From positions 89,593,924-89,657,923 of the forward strand of contig NC_061118.1 in NCBI RefSeq assembly GCF_002878395.1: a stretch of DNA of 64,000 bases, written 5' to 3'. Shown here piece after piece: positions 20,405 through 32,350 of this stretch; within the stretch, counting starts at the first letter, position 1, and each line of letters starts with the position of its first letter. The position numbers were made by a program, and so were the translations under genes. The notes under the pieces were generated by a model. The model made no database searches, was not told where the DNA came from, and worked only from the letters and a program-made list of their open reading frames with translations. Source of the stretch: Capsicum annuum (taxonomy: Eukaryota > Streptophyta > Magnoliopsida > Solanales > Solanaceae).

Positions 20405-21491
20405 AATAAGGTGACGATGAAAAACCAATATCCTATCCCACACATTAATGATTTATTTGACTATCTTTAAGGTGCAACGGTGTTCTCTAAGATTGACTTA
20501 AGGTTCTTTTACTATCAGTTGAGGACTTACGTTGAGGATATCCCAAAGATAGCCTTTAGGACTTGATATGATCATTATGGGTTCCTAGTGATGTATTTTG
20601 GGTTGACTAACGCCTGAGTTATGTTTATAGATTTGATGAACCACGTGTTCAAGTTTTATTTGGACTCTTTTATGATTGCTTCCATCAACGACATCCTTGT
20701 GTATTTGAGGAGTAGAGAGGAACATATACAACATTTGAGTATTGTGCTCCATACTTTTAGAGATCATAGGATTTTTGCCAAATTCTCTAAGTGTGAGTTT
20801 TAGCTTAAGTCGGTGACATTCCTTGGGAATATGATGTGTAATGATGGGATTATGGTAGACCCTATAAGGATTGAGGCTATTTGTGATAAGGTTAGGCCTA
20901 CATCTCCGTATGAGGTTCATAGGTTAATTAGTTAGCTAGTTACTACAGATGGTTTGTTGAGAGATTTGTTATTATTGCATAGCCGATAACCAGATTGACT
21001 AGCATAAAGATACCTTTTCAATGGTCTAAGGAGTGTGAGTCGGGCATTGGAAAGCTTATGGTATTTCTTGCTTTAGCTCCTACTTTGTTTTTTTTCTATT
21101 GAGGGTGAGGGATTCACCAAATATTGTAATTCTTCTGGGGTTGGTTTGGGTTGTGTATTGATGCAATAAGGTCAAGTTATTTCTTATGAGTCGAGTAGTT
21201 GAAGTTGTAACAGTGCAACTACCTTAATCATAATTTCGAGCTGGTGATGATAGTTTTTGTGCTTAAGATTTGGAGACAATATCTTTATGCCTTGCAATGT
21301 GAGATCTTCACAGAAAACCATAGTCTTCCGCATCTTATGACCTACAGAGAGCTTAATTCTAGGCAACATATATGGATAAATTTTCTTAAGGATTATGATA
21401 TCCTTATTTTGTATCATCCAGGAAATGCGAATGTGGTAGTAGATGCCTTGAGCTGGAAGACAGTGAGTATGGGTAGTTTGGATTCTATTTT
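20403..21491 (+). pseudogene. Element D: reverse transcriptase and RNase H part
   Basis: Plus-strand continuation of the gypsy element whose protease is at 14341-14845. It begins inside RT at NKVTMKNQYPIPHINDLFDYL, so the RT N-terminus and linker (roughly 500-600 bp) are missing at the virus junction. Then come FSKIDLR, a YGFLVMYFGLTNA block, the catalytic-loop region reading INDILVYL instead of FIDDILVYS (first catalytic Asp replaced), FAKFSKCEF and a degraded connection domain. RNase H follows with KDYDILILYHPGNANVVVDALS near 21390-21455. Many stops replace Gln or Trp codons. It ends at 21491, where element A starts. Integrase resumes at 33546 and 42158. Confidence 0.8.
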
Positions 21492-23698
21492 TGTAATACC
21501 CCGTATTAGTCTTAACTTAGTTCAGCCCGTAGTGCATGCATAAGAGGCTTGGAACCTGAAAATTTAGCTAAGTATTGGGGTGTTATTTTTATTTTTAGCC
21601 TCTTAACTTTAATGATTTTTAAAGTGACCTTCCTAGCCCCAAGATGATGATTTCAAAGTTAATTCATGTTCAGGGCTGTAAGTAGCATATCTCGGGGAAG
21701 TTCTAAATTTTTTGGATGAGGTTTGAGTCATGTTTGGATTTTTAAAACAACAAGTCATCACGATAGCATCGCGACACTGCCATTATAGCGACTAATGGCT
21801 CATTGCGTCATGGTACCTCTCTAATTCGCATTTCAGTGACGAATTTAAAATCTAGAAGGGTAGTATTGTCATTTTCCACTGCCTCAATCCGTGAAAACAT
21901 GAGATTTATTGTTAGTTAAGGCATTATAGGCCCAATTTCCGCAATTTCTCTCTAAAAGTAAACCTTATCCATCATCCAAATTCATCAAGGTCAATCATTA
22001 TTCGTTCAAGAAAATTCAATAATTCAAGATTCACCATCCACGAACTATTAAGAAAGTTAATTCTCTTGACAGATTAAAGCCTTAAGGTATGTTAAATGTT
22101 CATCCATGTGTGCCTTTCACCCATGGAGTCCAAGAATCCATTTTCAAGTTTAAAATTATGATCTTTACATGTTTTCAAGAATTATATCCATGAGCTTCCA
22201 TTAATTTTGATTTTAAATTTTATTTACATGTGTTTTCATTAGAATAAGCCCTTGACACGTTTGATGGATGATATTTACATGTTGTATCCTTAAACTATGA
22301 TTTTATTATCTCTTGCTTTAACTATTCTCATGATTTATTCATGACCCATATATGTTTGATGAAATGCCTAGATGATTGGGTTTTGAACATTGACTCTTTA
22401 TTATTTTTTCGAAGTATTAGTATGTTTCTACTGTTATTGTTATCGAGTCCTGGGTGTTATGAATACCCTCAAACTTAGTTATTTACTTAGTTTCAATATT
22501 TTCAGAATATTTTTGGATACATTTGAGTATTATTAATTTAGTCAATTATCATACCAGTCGAACTTAGATCAGTTCAGTAATCTGAGTCAGTTCAGTTGGA
22601 AGTTAGGTTTAGCACCGAGCAAACCCAGGGATGGGGGCTCACCTGCCAGTTGAGGGTGTGACCTTTAGTAGAAGTACGTGCATTCCAAAACTACCTAGCC
22701 ATCATAGGTTGAGATATTAACCTTCCAGTTGAGGGTTAACATATATCTCACTAGAGTACCTTCCAGTAGAGGGTGACTCTTTAGTCCTTCGAGACATCAC
22801 GTTAGTGGATCCACACAGCCAATTTTAGTACCTGTGGCACGGTAATGAAACCCTTCTAACTAGGGACACATGTTGGACCTCAATTAGCTTATATTGGGGT
22901 ATGTCATTTACATGATAGCTTCCATAGTTTTAGTCCAGTCTTAGTTTAGAAGTCAGTTCAGATTTGCTTGATCATAGCATACGGTTTATCAGTTAAATCA
23001 GTAGTAAGATTTTAGTATTTAGGTTTACAAACTATTCTAGTATCATGTTATATGATTGTTCATGCATTCTTAGATTTTACAACCTTCACTCATACTATGC
23101 ATTAGTTATCTTATGTTATTCATTCAGTCAGTTATTATTCATGAACCCATGCATATCAGCTTAACCTCATTTAGCATACCAGCACATTCAAAGTATTGAC
23201 TGCATACTCATTTCTTGGGCTGTGATGTCTCATATCTTAGGTTCGGACACTCAAGTTCCTGACCGCACTTATATAATCTAGTACATCAGTAGTAGTAGTC
23301 ATGGTAAGTCCTTAGCTATCAAGGACATGGTTTTTATCTCAAATTTATTCAATTGTTCAATATTTTATTTTAGTTAGATGGTTTGATTTAGTTGGGGCCT
23401 GTCCCATCAACTCTATATCAGTCAGTTTAGAGGCTTTAAGACACATTTCAGACAATCAGTTAGTTTTCAGTTTTATTATTCATTTTTTAGTTTTTTTTTG
23501 CTTATGTATCAAATTGGTGGATTTCAATTGTATTTTTTTCTTACAATTAAAACCTTTGACGTATTTAGTTGTTTCCGCACATGTTTATTATTGGTATATT
23601 ATTCATTGCTCACAGTAGGTACCAGCTCATGGTAGCTTGTGGTCACTTGTGACTGTAAGTATTGTGTGGCGTCTAGGGTGTACTCCCAGGAAATTACA
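21492..23698 (+). repeat. Element A 5' LTR
   Basis: Begins TGTAATACCCCGTATTAG and ends GGAAATTACA. It contains an inverted-repeat-rich block (21753-21835, with ATCACGATAGCATCGCGA), a TATA-like CATTATAGG near 21922-21930, the leader (AAGGTATGTTAAATGTTC at about 22085) and three copies of CCAGTTGAGGGT-type motifs (about 22645, 22720, 22763). Confidence 0.9.
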
Positions 23699-23702
23699 AA
23701 CT

Positions 23703-23715
23703 TGGTATCAGAGCC
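23703..23715 (+). promoter_or_regulatory. Element A primer binding site (tRNA-iMet)
   Basis: TGGTATCAGAGCC, four bases after the LTR end, is the standard complement to the 3' end of initiator tRNA-Met used by Tekay/Del-like elements. Confidence 0.92.
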
Positions 23716-23920
23716 TAATATTTTAAAGTGTCCTAGGGAGTCTGAAATTAATGTTGACTAGAGTCTTGTGCATGGGTGTGAAGCCTGTCATACTTATGGA
23801 TAAGACACTATAAGATATTTTAAGGGAAGTTTCCCTTCTTTCAGTAGTCATGTCATACGAATGAGCATGAGTGCAATTTAAACTCCCTTTCTAATTCAAT
23901 CTTCTCTTTATTTACAAAAC

Positions 23921-24960
23921 ATGCCTCCCAGAAAGAATAATAGAAAAAGATATGGGAATCGGCCCACACCTTCGCCTGTTCAGAAAGATCCCCTGAACGA
24001 GCATGTCTCTCATGCATAATTCAAAGTTACATTCACTACTTTAGATCTCTTAGTAGCATCTCAAAATAATCAGTAGTTTACTGATCTAGCCGTTTCAGTG
24101 GCTAATACTGTCGCAGCTAGGATTCGAAACTTCACCTGAATAAACCCTTCTTTGTTTTCAGGATCCAAGTCTGATGAGGATCTATAGGAGTTGCTTGACA
24201 TGGTTTGTAAGGTAACTGACATTAAGGGTGTGAATTCCAATGAGAGTGTAGAGTTAGGTTCTTACTAATTACAAGATGTTGCTCACACCTAGTATAAGCA
24301 ATGGAAGGAAGATAGAGGCAAAGATACAAGGCTTGTTGAATGAGAGGAGTTTGCTACAACCTCTTTAGATAGGTTCTTTCCCTTGGAGTTAAGAAAATAT
24401 AAGGCGTAGGATTTTATCAATTTGAAGAAGGGGAACATGAGTCTTAAAGAGTATTAATTTTACTCAGCTAGCCAGGTATGCTCCTAATGTGGTGTCTAAT
24501 GACAGGTCTAGGAAGAGTAAGTTTTTCTCTGGTCTAGCTGATAGCGTGGTAAAGAAGTGTATGACCAAGATGTTGATTAAGGAGATGGACTTGTCTAGGT
24601 TGATGGCCCATGCTTAACAGATTAAAGAGCAGAAGTTTAAAGAGAGCGAAAGAATAAGAGAGCAAGAACAGGTAGCTTTAGTTTTAATCAGCCGAGGTCA
24701 GAGGGTGGGAATCATCCCCAATCCTGTTAGAAATCTTCAGCCCCAATTTTGTCTTCAGTTAGTGAACCGGTTTTGATGTTAAGAAATGATATTCGGGATA
24801 GGGTGCCAAGCTTTAATTCCTAAGGCATTATGAACAGTGGTCATAGAAATCCTTTTTACCAGAAATGTGGTAAAAACCATCAAAGTGTGTATAGAGCTAG
24901 CAGTGATGTATTCTTTGGGTGTGGCTAGCTAGCGACATAGTTAGGGATTCCTCAAATAGT
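23921..24960 (+). pseudogene. Element A gag
   Basis: Plus-strand gag starting at ATG 23921 with MPPRKNNRKR, a basic N-terminus typical of Tekay/Del Gag. Then come the NPSLFSGSKSDED-type capsid start (about 24145), the EEFATTSLDRFFPLELRKYKA capsid core (about 24340-24400) and NLKKGNMSLKEY. Near 24855-24930 a zinc-knuckle-like stretch reads YQKCGKNHQS followed by FFGCG, with the first Cys replaced by Tyr. Many stops (such as TAG for Gln) and frameshifts interrupt it. Gag would package the element RNA. Confidence 0.75.
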
Positions 24961-25079
24961 GGTCAATAGAGTCAGTCCAGTCATCCCTAGTTCTATTCGA
25001 TCGCCTGACTCACCAGGGTGCCACTTCCACCGCAAACAATGGTCTGTGCCCAAACAAATTGTATTCACTTCAATCCCAA

Positions 25080-25560
25080 TAGAATCAGGAAAGTTCTTCG
25101 GATGTAGTTACTGGTACATTACAGGTCTTTCATTTATATGTTTATACTTTGTTAGATCCCGGAGCTTCTCTTTCTTTTGTAACTCCCTACATAGTTGTTA
25201 ATTTTGGTGTCAATCCTGAGACTTTAACAGAACCCTTATCAGTGTCCATACCAGTAGGTGTCTCTATTATAGCCAGTTAGGTATACAGGAACTTTCCGAT
25301 CATAATATCCTAAAAAGTCACCTCAATTGATCTTATGGAGTTAAAGATGACTGATTTTGGTGTCATTATCGGCACGGATTGGCTCCACTCATTCTATGCT
25401 TTAGTTGATTGTAGAAACAGAGTTGTTCATTTTTTATTTTCAAATGAACTAGTCCTTGAATGGAGGGGTAGTACTTCAGCACTTAGGGGTCAGCTTGTTT
25501 TGTATCATAGAGCGAGAAAATTGATACCCAAGTAGGTGTGTCTACCATCTTGTTCGAGTT
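25080..25560 (+). pseudogene. Element A protease
   Basis: Retropepsin part of pol. After a frame change the translation shows LDPGASLSFVTPYIVVNFGV (near 25152-25210), PLSVSIPVGVSIIA, then the open stretch 25335-25535 with IIGTDWLHSFYALVDCRNRV and the EWRGSTSALRGQ linker. The catalytic Asp-Pro-Gly motif is retained, but stops at about 25278 and 25533 separate it from gag and RT. Confidence 0.75.
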
Positions 25561-25605
25561 AAAGACCCAAGTTCACAGGCCGTCAGTCTCAAGTCAGTTT
25601 CAGTA

Positions 25606-26960
25606 GTGATGGAATTTACAAATTTTCTTGAAAATCTTTTCGAAGTTCCTCCCAAAGCAAAAATCGACTTTGAAATAGACCTTATTCTACATACCCAGCC
25701 AATTTCTATTCCACCTTACAAAATGGTTCTTGTGGAGCTTAGGGAGTTAAAAGAACAGTTGAAAGATCTCTATGATAAGGGATTCATCAGGCCCAGTATT
25801 TCCCTATGTGGCGCTCTAGTCCTGTTTGTGCGTAAGAAAGATAGTTCTCTCAGAATGTGCATCGATTACCATCAGTTGAACAACGTCACCATCAAGAATA
25901 ATTATACATTCCCCAAAATTGATGACTTGTTCAATCAACTTCAGGGTTACTATTATTTCTCTAAGATAGATGTCAGATTCGGCTATCATTAGCTCAAAGT
26001 CAGAGAATGTGACATTCTGAAAACCACTTTCAGAACTTGATATGGTCACTTTGAGTTTCTATTCATATCCTTTGGTCTAACAAATTCTGCAACAACTTCC
26101 ATCGACTTGATGAACTGAGTGTTCAAGCAGAACTTAGATATGTTCATTATAGACTTCATAGATGAAATCATTATCTATTCCCATAATGAGAATGATCATG
26201 TAGACCACCTCAAAATAGTATTGCAGACTCGTAGAGCCCATCAGTTGTTTACCAAATTTAGTAAGTGCGAGTTCTAGCTATAATTAGTATCTTTCTTGAA
26301 CATATTATTACCAGTGATGGCATTAGATTTGACCCTCAAAAGACCGAAGCAGTGAGAAAATGGCTCAGATCCATCTCTCTATCAGATATCAGGAGTATCT
26401 TGGGTTTGGCTACCTATTATAGATGGTTTGTTAAAGGATTTTCATCTATTGCATCTTCCATATCTATATTGACTTAGAAGAAAGTCAAGTTTTAGTGGTC
26501 AGATTCCTGTGAGAAGAGTTTTTAGGAGTTAAAGACTCGACTCACCTTAGCCCTAGTTTTGACCTTGCCATATGGTTAAGATGGGTTCATTGTTTATTTT
26601 GAAGCTTCCAGAGTTGGATTGGGTTGTATTTTGATACAGAGAGGTAAGTTCATAGCCTATGCCTCTTGATAATTTAAACCCCATGAAAAGGATTATCCTA
26701 CCCATGATCTTGAGTTAGCAGCTGTTGTGTATTTCTTGAAAAATTGGAGGCATTATCTGTGTGGGGGGGCATATTGATGTGTTCACGGACCATAACAGTT
26801 TGTAGTATGTGTTTTCATAGAGTAAGTTAAATCTCCATCAGAGAAGGTGGTTAGAATTGTTTAAAGATTATGATATGAGTGTTTTGTATCATCCGTTCAA
26901 GGCTAATGTAGTGGCAGATGCCCTTAGTAGATTATCTACGGGTAGTATGGCATATGTTGA
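25606..26960 (+). pseudogene. Element A reverse transcriptase and RNase H
   Basis: RT from about 25606 ([20 protein letters not shown]) through the [18 protein letters not shown] region, [15 protein letters not shown] and [11 protein letters not shown]. The catalytic loop reads FIDEII (near 26157-26175), where family members have FIDDIL, so the second catalytic Asp is Glu. Stops at Gln/Trp positions occur at about 25990 (H-stop-L), 26036 and 26275 (F-stop-L). Connection and RNase H follow at 26265-26960 with ATYYRWFVKGFSSIAS and [20 protein letters not shown]. The product would have copied element RNA to DNA. It is not functional now. Confidence 0.82.
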
Positions 26961-28500
26961 GAATGATAAGAAGAAGTTAGTTCAAGAGGTTCATCAGTTG
27001 GCTAGGTTAGGAATTAGTTTGGTTGACTCAGCTGAGGGTAGTGTATGGGTTTGGAATAGTCTAAAATCATCTTTGGTTGCCGAAGTAAAAGAAAAGCAAT
27101 ATAGGGATCCCAGTCAAGTTAAGTTAAAGGAGTCAGTCAAAGATCAGAAAGTAAAGGCTTTCTCCCAAGGGGGAGATGATGTGTTGCATTGCTCGGGTAG
27201 AATGTGTGTGTTATGTGTCGATTATTCAAGATAGAGAATTCTTGCAGAAGTGCAAGGTGCGCATTACTTTATTCACCAAGGAGCCACTAAGATGTACCGT
27301 GAATTGCGAGAAATATATTGGTAGAGTGGCATGAAGAGAGATATTACAAAGTTTGTAGCCAAGTGTGCTAATTTTCAGAAGGTTAAAGTTGAGCACCAAA
27401 GGCTTAGTGTCACTATTCAAGAGTTCAACATTCCTACTTGAAAGTTGGAGGAGGTGATCATAGATTTTATGATAGGGTTTCCACGTTCACGCCGCCCACA
27501 TAATTCGATTTGGGTTATTGTGGATAGAATGACTAAATTAGCCCATTTCTTGTATGTCCATACTTCTTATTCAACTGAGGATTATGCCAAGTTCTATATT
27601 AGAGAGTTGGTAAGGTTGCATGGAGTCCCGTTGTTCATCATTTCAGATAGAGGTACTCAGTTTACCTCTGACTTTTGGAAACCTTTTCAGAAGAGTTTTG
27701 GTAGCCAAGTTCCTCACAATATAGCCTTTCGCCCTCAGATCAATGGTCAGGCCAAAAAACAATTCAAATCCTAGAGGACATGTTGAGAGCTTGTCTTATC
27801 GACTTTAAGGGAAGTTAGGGTGATCACTTGTCATTAATTAAGTTTGCTTACAATAACATTATCATTCCAGTATTCAGATGGCTTTATTTGAGGCTCTTTA
27901 TGGGAGGAGATGTAGATCTCCTATTGGTTGGTTTGAGGTAGGTGAGATTACATTGATAGGGATAGATTCAGTATTTGATGCATTGGAGAAAGTTTAGCTA
28001 ATCAGAAAAAGGCTTAAGACAACCCAAAGCCGACAAAAATCCTATGTAGATGTGAAAAGGAGAGATCTTGAGTTTGAGGTTAGCGACAGTTTATTTGAAA
28101 ATCTCTCCCATGAAGCGAGTGAAGAGATTTGGCAAGAAAGAAGCTTATTCCCTGATATGTTGTCCCTTATAGAGTTTTGAGTCACTATGGCAAGGTATCT
28201 TATGAGCTTGAGTTGCTTGAAGATTTGGCATCAGTGCACCCAGTATTCCATGTTTCTTCGTTAAAGAAGTGTATTGGGAATCCAGTTGTAGTAGTCACTT
28301 TAGAAAGTATAGGCGTTTAGGACAGCCTTTCTTATAAACAAATCCTAGTTGAAATCTTTGATCAGCTAACCCATAGATTGAGGAACAAAGAAGTTCCCTT
28401 AGTCAAAGTTCTTTGGCAAAATCAGTCTATTAAGGGAACCACTTGGGAAGCAGAAGAAGACATACGTACCTAGTACCCTCATCTTTTCTCCATAAACTGA
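26961..28500 (+). pseudogene. Element A integrase
   Basis: Integrase following RNase H. The N-terminal zinc-binding region (about 27240-27380) is frame-broken. The catalytic core is at 27445-27774, with IDFMIGFPRSRRPHNSIWVI, VDRMTKLAHF and ISDRGTQFTSDFWKPFQ, which hold the first two acidic residues of the DDE triad. The third (Glu in the LED block) is beyond a TAG at about 27772. C-terminal part to 28500 includes RSPIGWFEVGE, a degenerate GKK/Y region and LWQNQSIKGTTWEAEEDI, like the chromodomain-bearing ends of Tekay/Del integrases. The stop TGA is at 28498-28500. Integrase would join element cDNA to the chromosome. Confidence 0.8.
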
Positions 28501-28728
28501 GACTCAGCTCAAGGTAATAGTTTTTCTTAGATTATGTCTTTTCCATTCTCAGTTCCATCTATAGGATAATCTTTCTTTCATTACATACATTAACGAATTA
28601 GAACAATCATGTATCATGTCTCAGACTCAGTTATGTAATGATGTTTTTAGCTATGCATGTTCAGTAAGTGAATTCAGTTCACTTAGTATCCTCAGCTTAA
28701 TTAGTCTCATTTGAGGGTGAATCTTCCT

Positions 28729-28740
28729 AAGGGAGAGATA
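28729..28740 (+). promoter_or_regulatory. Element A polypurine tract
   Basis: AAGGGAGAGATA directly precedes the 3' LTR start. It marks where plus-strand DNA synthesis is primed. Confidence 0.75.
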
Positions 28741-28741
28741 T

Positions 28742-29788
28742 TGTAATACCCCGTATTAGTTCTAGCTCATGTCAGCCCACAGTGCATGCATAAGAGGCTT
28801 AGAACATGAAAATTTAGCTAAGTATTGGGGACTTAGTTTTTATTTGTATCCTCTCAACTTTGATAATTTTTAAAGTGACCTTCCTTACCCTGAGATGATA
28901 ATTTCTAAGTTAATTCCTATTCAGGGGTGTAAGTAACATGTATAGGTGAAGTTTTGAATTTTTTAGACGAGGTTTGGGTCATTTTTTGGCTTTCAAAAAT
29001 AGCAAGACATCGCGATAGCATCACGATGCAGCCATTATAATGATGGATGGCTCATCATGTCACGGTACCTCCTTATTCCTTATTTCAGTTATGAATTTAA
29101 ATCCAAGAAGGGCGGTATTATCATTTTCCACCGCCTCAATCCAGGAAAACACGGGATTTATCATTAGTTAAGGCATTATATGCCCAATTTCCTCAATTTC
29201 TCTCTAAAAATAAACCCTAGCCATTACCCAAATCCATCAAATTCAATCATTACTCCTTCAAGAAATTCAAGAATTCAAGTTTCACCACCCAAGAACTATC
29301 AATAAAGTTAATTCTCCTACAAGATAAAAGCCAAAAGTTAAGTTAAATGTTCATCCATGGGTCCCTTTCATTCATGTAGTACAAGAATTTGTTTTTAAGT
29401 TTTAAATTGTGCTCTTTACGTGTTTTCAAGAATTATATCCATGAACTTCCATGAATTTTGATTTTAAATTTTGTCTACATGTGTTTTCATTGGATTTACC
29501 CCTTGACACGTTTGAAGGATGATATTTGCATGTTAAATCCTTACCACTTGATTGTAGTATTGAATTTATGTTATTATTTCATACTTTAACTATTCCCATG
29601 CTTAATTAATGACTCATATGTGTTTGATGAAATGCCTAGATGATTGGGTTTTGAACATTGATAACTTATTATGTTTTCAAAGCTTTAGTATGTTTCTACT
29701 GTTATTGTTATCGAGTCGTGGGGGTTATGAATACCCAAAGACTTTGTTGTTTACTTAGTCTCAATATTTTAAGATTCATTTTGAATAC
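28742..29788 (+). repeat. Element A 3' LTR, part 1
   Basis: Matches 21492 onward from TGTAATACCCCGTATTAG. It has the same inverted-repeat-rich block (about 28987-29070) and a TATA-like GCATTATATG near 29173. Interrupted at 29788 by the solo LTR, with AATAC (29784-29788) as target duplication. Confidence 0.9.
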
Positions 29789-32345
29789 TGTAACACCCCG
29801 AGTCTGTACCCTGGACGCTATACGATGCTCATAATCTGGAAGGACCACAAGCTAACCCATGACTGGTACGTACTGGAATAGCTGAATAATAATATTGTAA
29901 ATATGCAGAAATTAGGTAAAAACTTGCCATAAGGTTCAATACTGAAATAAAATTGAATACGGTATAGCAATACTAAAACTTAAACATCTGTCTGAAAATA
30001 CTCGTCTGAAAAGCCTCTGAACTGTCTGAAATATGGAGTTGATAGGAAAATCCCCCAACTAACTTCAACTACTAAAACTGTACTGCTAAACTGAAATACT
30101 TAAGAAAAGAATCATGTCCTCAAACTATGAGGACTCACCACAACTCTGACTGCTGAAAATCTAAACAGCTAAGGGTGCTCGAGAGCTCGTGCGTCTTAAC
30201 CTATGATATAAGCCATCATAGCTCAAGAGAAAAATATGCGTCAGTACTTTGATTGTACTAGTATACTAAGTGAGGTAGTCTGAAATGCGTGTATTCATAT
30301 GCATGAACAACACTGACTGAATGACATGAATAAAACTGAATGAGAGTACACGCATGAATATGTACACTTTAACTGCAATCGTGACAACACTGGATACTAA
30401 ATCTGAATACTGATTAAATATTATATGAGTTTACTAATACTATACTACTAATAACCAAATGACTATATCTGACAATCTCGATTCTATGGAACTATATTGA
30501 GTTTCGTACTGAGCTGAGTAATTGTGTCTGATAGTCTTAAATCTGTAAAACTAAATTAAGTTCTGTACTGAGACTCAATCTGAAACTGAGACTGTGCGAG
30601 GTAATCATCTAACCAACATTCCTCTTTCTAAATAGATTGGGGTCCAACCTATAACCCCATTTATAAGGGTGTCAGTACCGTGCCATGGGTAAAAATAAGC
30701 TATGGTTAACACTTTCTAACAGAAAGCTTTTTCGTTAACCCTTGCTAGCAGGAAAACTTGAATGAGATGTATCAACCCTCATAATATCTGGCAGGAAAAT
30801 ATCTCAACCTACGCTAGCTACGTAATTTTGTAACACAAGGATTGCTACTAAGGTTCAAACCTTCTGTTGGTAGGAATGCCCCCATCCCAAGGTTCGCTCG
30901 GTGCTGAATCCTACTCCCATCTGAATAGACACTGAACTAATTTCCTAGTTCATACTAGGCTTGAATAAAATGTTACTGATTATACTGTCAAACTGAACGG
31001 AGTTTATTGAATTCTGTTTACTGGCGAAATACTACTGAATTTTGTTAACTGGCTGAATTTACGGAGGTCTGAACTAAATACTAAACTGGACTGGACTACT
31101 ACTGAGTCTACTAAGTTTTTCCTGAGTTCTATTACTAACTGAGAGTACTACTTATCTTGACATGACTGATACTATCTTGAGACTGACCATAGCTCTAGGT
31201 AATCAACTAAATTGTCGGGTATTAAATACCCCCTAGACTCGATAGCATAAAAATAAAACAACATATGACCTTGCTTAGCATAAAAATGCACACTTGATTC
31301 ATAATGCATCAATAGAGGCATTTTATCGAATAATCAAATGAGATGAACTAGTATAAATGCTAACATGATATAATCTCACTATTACATTCACATGAACAAC
31401 TCATCAAAACCCTTGGAAGGCACTGTATATGCACATAGTAGTAATCAACACATGAGCATCACAATTTCAACACCAAGTTCACAATTTCAAGACTTCCACA
31501 TGAATCCACATGATACTACATACATAATAACTATTTTTCACATAAATCTTCCACTTAGTCATGGATTAGAAACCCAATAAATATTATAATCAAGAATACA
31601 CTTAAATCCCATTATGGAAATCATGAAATCACCTTACTAAAAGTTTTAAAAGAGTTTCTTGGACTCCAAGGGTGAAAGGAACCCTTGGATGAACACTTCA
31701 CATACCTTGGTTGCTAAATTACTGAAGAAAATGATGAAAATCTTGAGCCTTGAATTTGAAATTCAATCACCTAGGGTTTTTATTCTTGAGCAATTTGTGA
31801 AATAATGAGTGTATGTTGCAAATAGAGGGCTAATTTTTGGGTGTTTTGGGGGATGGAGAACGTGGGAAAAGACCCAAATACCCCTAAGGAAATGACTTCT
31901 AATGACTGAAAACTAAACTGTCAATGCACAGACCGACGTGCCGCATCAATGGGATCGACACGATGGATGGCTCGCTGTATCGAGTCTACATCGGTTCACT
32001 GGAAATTGCATTGAGCTAAAGGAAAAATTATCTGTCGATGCGATGGACAATGCTAAGCTTCGAGATCGTATTGACGTATTGACTCACTTTTTGGTCATTC
32101 AAACATAGTCTAAACGAGGTTCTAAAAATCCAAAACTTTTCTAGAAACACCTAATGACATTCATGATCATGAATTAACCTAAATATTGATACTTTAAGGT
32201 CATAAGAGTCATGATATATAGTTACCAACTTATAAAGGCTAAAATAATACTAAGTCTGAATACTTAGCTAAAATTTTCTAAGTCTGGGACCCCTTAACAA
32301 GATTTTAGGTACAGAGTTAAGCTTAGAATTTTGCGGGGTCTTACA
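29789..32345 (-). mobile_element. Solo LTR of a related Tekay/Del-like family, antisense inside the element A LTR
   Basis: 2557 bp with ends TGTAACACCCCGAG and GGGGTCTTACA, bounded by AATAC on both sides (29784-29788, 32346-32350). No primer site, tract or coding region is inside, so it is a solo LTR formed by LTR-LTR recombination. Its start is close to that of element B (AAGGACCACAAGCTAACCCAT shared). Read on the minus strand it has the same leader phrase (AAGGTATGTGAAGTGTTCATCC near 31690-31711) as element A in plus orientation, so it is antisense to its host. An inverted-repeat-rich block is at 31922-31990. Confidence 0.92.
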
Positions 32346-32350
32346 AATAC

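Noticed and set aside
20179..20409. Plus-strand 76-codon frame at the virus/gypsy junction as a new gene
   Set aside because: It is the inverted copy of the transactivator-position ORF joined by chance to a few D codons; nothing suggests a functional start or product.
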